In this document: positions 7,067 through 10,121 of the stretch, in pieces
Position numbering within the stretch: position 1 is the first letter of the stretch
Layout: each line of letters starts with the position of its first letter
Assembly: GCA_000310025.1 (NCBI GenBank)
Contig: FN648725.1
Span: 1,665 to 11,785 of the forward strand
DNA length: 10,121 nucleotides
Direction: 5' to 3'
From: Ectocarpus siliculosus
Taxonomy: Eukaryota > Sar > Phaeophyceae > Ectocarpales > Ectocarpaceae
Translations under genes and position numbers: made by a program
Notes under the pieces: generated by a model
The model's input: only the letters and a program-made list of their open reading frames with translations
Database searches by the model: none
Told to the model about the DNA's origin: nothing

Positions 7067-8637
7067 GTGCGAGCCTTCAATTCATTATAGTATGCGGTAC
7101 AGCAGTACAGCTTCCTTTATTTTATTCGCGGGTCGGTTGACATGTTTTTGCTCTCTTCTTGCCCTATTGGCCTATTGGTTGTGCAAAGGGGTTTTGTGTG
7201 GGTTTGTGGAGTTGCAATAGAACCCGCTTGAGTTTTGAGCCTGCTGAAAGCTAGAACTGTTCTGTGTGTGCACACCATAACCTACTTGCTGTTTTTGTGT
7301 CTGCATCTGGGTGCAGTGCAAGAGAGATTATGCTCCCGTGTGCATGCTTGTGCGTGATCTGGGCACGAGTCTTGACGAGGTCGCTACCGAACGGCGGTCG
7401 TGGGTGGCGCAATCAATCGTGAATTTGAGGCAGCGATATGTGTGTGTGTTTATTCATTCTTCCTGCGCACGATTTCGAATCGGCAGCAGCTGAACGATTG
7501 TTTTTCGGTTATGGTGGTTGGGGACCGGAAGCGGTTTTTTAAACACCCCTCACGATCGACCTCTTCTTCGCGCGGTCATGTCTTATACTGCGGAGCCCCC
7601 CCCTTCGACTCTCGAGACATGCTGATACAGGATTTTTCCGTGGAACGTTCCGTGATGCGCATTTGTATGCCGAGGCACTCTTGCTTAGATGCTTTCTTGC
7701 CTCTGGCATGGCAAAAGTGCTCTCCTGTACTGTAACCTGTAGGTGCCAACCCACAAGTACTGGAAACATGACTGAATATGGATGTGTGACACGAACCAAT
7801 GTACCAGTTCTGATTGAAGGTTTATACAGCACATGTCGCCCCACCTCTCAGAATGTCTTAGCCGCGAGTATTTTCAAGAGATTTTCGGTGGGAGTTATAT
7901 AGAAAGAAGGTACGGGCTAGCACATGCCTTTAAAGGCCCGTTTACGACCCCCCGAACTCGAAAGTGTAAATACCTTCATAAAATGGCCTCTGTATGTAGC
8001 TCACACACGAGGCAAGGTCAAGGAGCCGAGCATTGGGAAAGCAGAGAGGCTCTTGACTAGTCGTGCTGGCTGTGCGATGCAACAGCTCTCTAGTTTGTGG
8101 AACATGATTTACGATCGCTATGTTTTGGCGGGGAAGCGTCATGCAGGGAGGGGGGGGGCTCAGCAGAATCGATGTTCACGGCTGCGGCGAATTGCCTAAC
8201 GCTCGCTCTTTCGAGCGTTCGTCGTGTGCGCATGTTGCTTGCTTCCAAACGACGACTGTTTGCACAGGATGATGCTGTGGCGTTGCAAAGTAGAACATTT
8301 TTTTACTTCGCCGTGCTTTTGGACGGAAATGACCCAAACATATGTGTGCTTGGAATCGTACGACGCAGCTGTGACGTCATGCAACGACAGGTTTTTGCTG
8401 TTCTATTCCCCCCCCCTACTTTTTTTTCTTAGAAGCGAAACAAGCCCACCTCTTTTTCCTTTTTTCGCTCTCGTTCTTGTGTTTGGTCAGGCGACTAATG
8501 ACCACTACGTGATCGGGCTCAAGATCCTAAACCAGCTGGTGGAGGAAATCAACATCCCCACGACGGGGAGAACCTTGCCACAGCACCGGAAGACTGCCGT
8601 GAGCTTCCGCGACCTCTGTCTTCTGCCAATTTTTCAG
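6656..8637 (+). CDS. XPO7: Exportin-7 (XPO7/RanBP17 family), first two coding exons; continues beyond the window
   Basis: Spliced model join(6656..7066, 8491..8637, >10121), 186 residues here. Family knowledge: exportin-7 is a karyopherin-beta HEAT-repeat receptor that carries cargo through nuclear pores in a RanGTP-dependent way; members are about 1050-1090 residues, so this is the N-terminal sixth. Seen: an N-terminal helix pair with LCETLYNSTDEAARSHAQ (12-29), then YALLLASSSLTRLIS, RNYILNYL (85-92) in the importin-beta N-terminal (IBN_N) region, RITKLGWFD (113-121) and RFLQ (134-137). Exon 2 gives YVIGLKILNQLVEEIN (143-158) and the hallmark HRKTAVSFRD (169-178). The order and spacing match XPO7 and exclude other importin-beta family members. 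The start has A at -3 and G at +4, with an in-frame TGA 33 bases upstream. No broken frame is seen in the exons. Confidence 0.94.
7067..8490 (+). other. Exportin-7 intron 1 (1424 nt)
   Basis: GTGCGA donor; the acceptor is TTTGGTCAG ending at 8490 after a T-rich tract (about 8403-8487). Homologous protein sequence is contiguous across it (RFLQ then ATNDHYVIG), so no exon is missing. Contents: GT-rich simple sequence near 7438-7450 and a perfect 8-bp inverted repeat at 8198-8219. No coding signal. Confidence 0.88.
8198..8219. repeat. 8-bp perfect inverted repeat, 6-base loop
   Basis: AACGCTCG (8198-8205), CTCTTT loop, CGAGCGTT (8212-8219). It resembles a bacterial-type stem-loop but lies inside an intron, where no terminator role applies. 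Confidence 0.5.
8491..8637 (+). CDS. XPO7: Exportin-7, coding exon 2
   Basis: 49 complete codons (residues 138-186), ATNDHYVIGLKILNQLVEE through HRKTAVSFRDLCLLPIFQ. The donor is CAG|GTTAGC at 8637/8638, phase 0. The frame happens to stay open into both flanking introns, so a naive single-exon call would run 8224-8979; homology and splice sites limit the exon to these coordinates. Confidence 0.95.
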
Positions 8638-8674
8638 GTTAGCGTTTGCATGCCGCAAGCTGCTGCGGCCATTG

Positions 8675-8735
8675 GTGTTGTTGTTGCTGTCTTTGTTGTT
8701 GTTGTTGTTGCTGCTGCTGCTGCTGCTGCTGTTGG
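8675..8735. repeat. GTT/GCT trinucleotide microsatellite
   Basis: Runs of GTT then seven or so GCT units, beginning about 40 bases after the exon 2 donor. It reads as poly-Val/Ala on + and poly-Gln/Thr on -, explaining the low-complexity frames here. Confidence 0.85.
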
Positions 8736-9141
8736 TCGTCTGTTCTCGTGCTCTGGCTGCTGCTGTTGCATTGCGTTGCTCTTAAGCCTTCGGGTTTGTG
8801 AGCGCCTCTGTTGTATCGCTGCGACACTACACACGTATGTCCTGTCGTCTGTCCACCGTACACCTATAATAGTACACTGGATCGGTAGCTCCGCACCACT
8901 ACTGATCAAGAGGCGAGTCTTGCGGTCCACGTGGAAGCGCTTGTCGCAAGAGGTGCATCGGACAAGGTTAAACGTGTAGCGAAAACCCCTACAGCGGCCA
9001 TCGAGCCAAGGCTCCGCAAAATTGAAATTACACCTCGAAACACGACTGATTATGTTCGATTAGAATAGCGATCAAGATGGGGATCATCGATTCTATTCAC
9101 CGCGAAGTCGTCTGGACGAACGTGGAAGGGGAGATGCTGCC

Positions 9142-9166
9142 GGGGGGCGGGGGGGCGGGGCGAGGG
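9142..9166 (+). other. G-rich tract with G-quadruplex potential
   Basis: Four G runs (6, 7, 4 and 3 G) separated by C, C and CGA fit the G3+N1-7 quadruplex pattern on the + strand, which is the sense strand of the exportin-7 intron. Structure is predicted from pattern only. Confidence 0.5.
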
Positions 9167-9531
9167 AGGTCGTTTGAATGTGTTATTTGCCGTAGTCATT
9201 CGGGCAAAGGTCGCTTGAGTATCTTGCTTGAAGATGTTCGTGTTGGACTCTCAGAAAGTTGGCGCCATCCCGCCATCCCTCGAGAGAATGCGCAAGCGTG
9301 GGATAGTTGGACACCCTGCTGTATGACGCAGGAAAGGCTGCGAGACACTCGTCGGGCTTCCTACCCTCGGAACCACTTGCCCGCGCGGATCATGTATGCT
9401 TCTTCCTTCATGTGGGGGTATCTCGATGCATACCTGCTATGTGCACCCCCCCTCCAGTCCTCACGGGTGTATGACTCGGATGGGGACACAAAACCGCGCC
9501 CCCCTGGGCCCCCCCCCCCCGGTTCGGGTTT

Positions 9532-9701
9532 GGGTTTTCGTCGCTTGGCAACGACGTTGTAAAACAAACCGCCCCCCCCGGTGTTTGCCATCGGGGTTTG
9601 GGTTTTCGTCGCTTGGCAACGACGTTGTAAAACAAGCCCCCCACTCGGTGTTTGCCATCGGGATTGGGTTTTCGTCGCTTGGCAACGACGTTGTAAAACA
9701 A
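9532..9701. repeat. Hairpin-forming minisatellite, three units, period 66-68 bp
   Basis: An identical 36-base core occurs at 9532-9567, 9600-9635 and 9666-9701. The linkers (32 and 30 bases) share CGGTGTTTGCCATCGGG. Each core can fold: GTTTT and CGTCG on the left pair with CGACG and AAAAC on the right, with an 8-base loop and a TTGT bulge; it also contains the dyad CAACGACGTTG. All three minus-strand frames stay open through it, so it generates spurious repeat proteins. Confidence 0.9.
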
Positions 9702-9706
9702 GCCAA

Positions 9707-9719
9707 TTCACTTCGTGAA
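9707..9719. repeat. Short inverted repeat
   Basis: TTCAC, loop TTC, GTGAA immediately after the minisatellite. A five-base stem is weak alone; it is notable only as part of a row of foldbacks. Confidence 0.35.
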
Positions 9720-9730
9720 CTCGGCAACCA

Positions 9731-9777
9731 GGTTACCGTTTTTTTTTTTACCTCGGTTTTTTTTTTTGGCGGTAACC
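9731..9777. repeat. 8-bp inverted repeat enclosing two poly-T runs
   Basis: GGTTACCG (9731-9738) and CGGTAACC (9770-9777) are perfect inverses. The 31-base interior is mostly T: two T runs of 10-11 bases separated by ACCTCGG. Confidence 0.65.
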
Positions 9778-9783
9778 ATAATG

Positions 9784-9853
9784 GTGGTCGAGTAGATCAT
9801 GTTGTGCGGGGTGGAGAAACCTCACTCCGCGCAACGGGGGATGATCGCACCAC
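9784..9853. repeat. Nested imperfect inverted repeat (long foldback)
   Basis: The inner stem pairs GTTGTGCGGGGTGG (9801-9814) with the segment ending CGCGCAAC at 9835, up to 14 pairs including G-T wobbles. Around it GATCAT (9795-9800) pairs with ATGATC (9841-9846), and GTGGT (9784-9788) with ACCAC (9849-9853). A GGGGG bulge separates the inner and middle stems. The compensating wobbles suggest an RNA fold or an old foldback element; it does not match a tRNA. Confidence 0.6.
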
Positions 9854-9856
9854 GTT

Positions 9857-10069
9857 GTGTTAAAATGGTCAAGCTTCCTCGAGGCAGTTACACAGTGCTT
9901 ACAACTGTCTCTGGAAGTGAAAGCACCAGAAAATAAATTAAGTCATACGCAGCTGTCATCCGTACGCAAGGAAGTAAGCACAAGATGCCGAACACCCTTA
10001 GCAGGATGGCAGCTCACCCTTCATGCGACTCGCCAAATACCTCACGGCGCTTCGCGCTTGGTGATGTGA
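9857..10069 (+). other. Unassigned open stretch before repeat copy C
   Basis: An AT-richer segment open for 70 codons, beginning MLKWSSFLEAVTQCLQLSLE. It has a possible acceptor (CACAG near 9893) and possible donor (GTAAGC near 9974), so it could be read as an exportin-7 exon, but its codon use differs from exons 1 and 2 and the residues do not fit the family convincingly. It may equally belong to the repeat that ends in copy C. Confidence 0.2.
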
Positions 10070-10121
10070 GAGCCTGGTCCGGTGAGAACCCGGCGTGCTC
10101 CGTCCCGGCTTTGTAGGGATG
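10058..10121 (+). repeat. Dispersed repeat, copy C (cut by the window edge)
   Basis: Matches copy A from TTGGTGA through GCCTGGTCCGG, GAACCCGGC, GCTCCGTCCCGGC and TAGGGATG, where the window ends. In copy A the next motif is CGAGGTCAATGGTC, so the rest should lie just beyond. Confidence 0.6.

Larger units (their letters stand above)
8638..10121 (+). other. Exportin-7 intron 2, 5' part (open at the right edge)
   Basis: GTTAGC donor. No segment downstream encodes the expected next stretch of exportin-7 (a leucine-rich helix leading to the FDFVGTS-type block). The intron is at least 1484 bases. It holds a GTT/GCT microsatellite, a G-rich tract, a hairpin minisatellite, two larger inverted repeats and a partial dispersed repeat, each listed separately. 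Confidence 0.75.

Noticed and set aside
4047-8878. Recurring TATTATAGTA-like motif (near 4047, 4396, 7086 and 8868)
   Set aside because: The short AT-rich motif is found in both orientations, but flanking sequence does not align, so it is not evidence for an element.
8224-8979. 251-codon plus-strand open frame treated as one gene
   Set aside because: Only its middle (8491-8637) is conserved exportin-7. The flanks are intronic, including the GTT/GCT microsatellite, and stay open by chance.
9532-9701. CRISPR array
   Set aside because: Only three units, linkers are similar to one another and C-rich, no cas genes, and the setting is a eukaryotic intron.
9361-9727. Repeat protein on the minus strand (FYNVVAKRRKP-type repeats)
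   Set aside because: All three frames are open through the minisatellite and the 68- and 66-base periods change the frame between units, so no consistent protein repeat is encoded.

Overview
This window is eukaryotic nuclear DNA. The only convincing protein-coding signal comes in short, highly conserved exons joined by GT-AG introns of about 0.6 to 1.5 kb. The introns are full of microsatellites, C/G homopolymers and minisatellites. The exon and intron sizes, GC-rich coding exons, simple-repeat-rich introns and close head-to-head gene spacing fit a stramenopile, most likely a brown alga (Phaeophyceae). The taxon is an inference: nothing here diagnoses it, and no organellar, bacterial, rRNA or tRNA gene was seen.

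Left half, minus strand (1-4741): the first five coding exons of a PROPPIN-family WD-repeat protein closest to WDR45B/WIPI3 (ATG18 family). Spliced, they give 241 residues plus one base, reading in phase across all four junctions. The start codon is at 4741 and the gene runs off the left edge just after the phosphoinositide-binding LRRG motif. Its introns hold a 3-copy tandem repeat of about 135 bp (3212-3611), two copies of a dispersed repeat, poly-C runs and a GA microsatellite.

Middle (4742-6655): 1.9 kb between the two divergent start codons. It must contain both 5' leaders and promoters. I see no convincing gene in it.

Right half, plus strand (6656 to the right edge): the first two coding exons of exportin-7 (XPO7/RanBP17 family), 137 + 49 residues, with a strong start context. 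The second intron opens at 8638 and no convincing third exon is visible before the window ends. That intron carries a hairpin-forming minisatellite (9532-9701), two further inverted repeats (9731-9777 and 9784-9853) and, at the right edge, a third copy of the dispersed repeat.

The two genes share no pathway: one acts in autophagy and phosphoinositide sensing, the other in nuclear transport. Their link is positional, a head-to-head pair of housekeeping genes. No new multi-gene system is evident. The unexplained material is the repeat and foldback sequence inside the introns.
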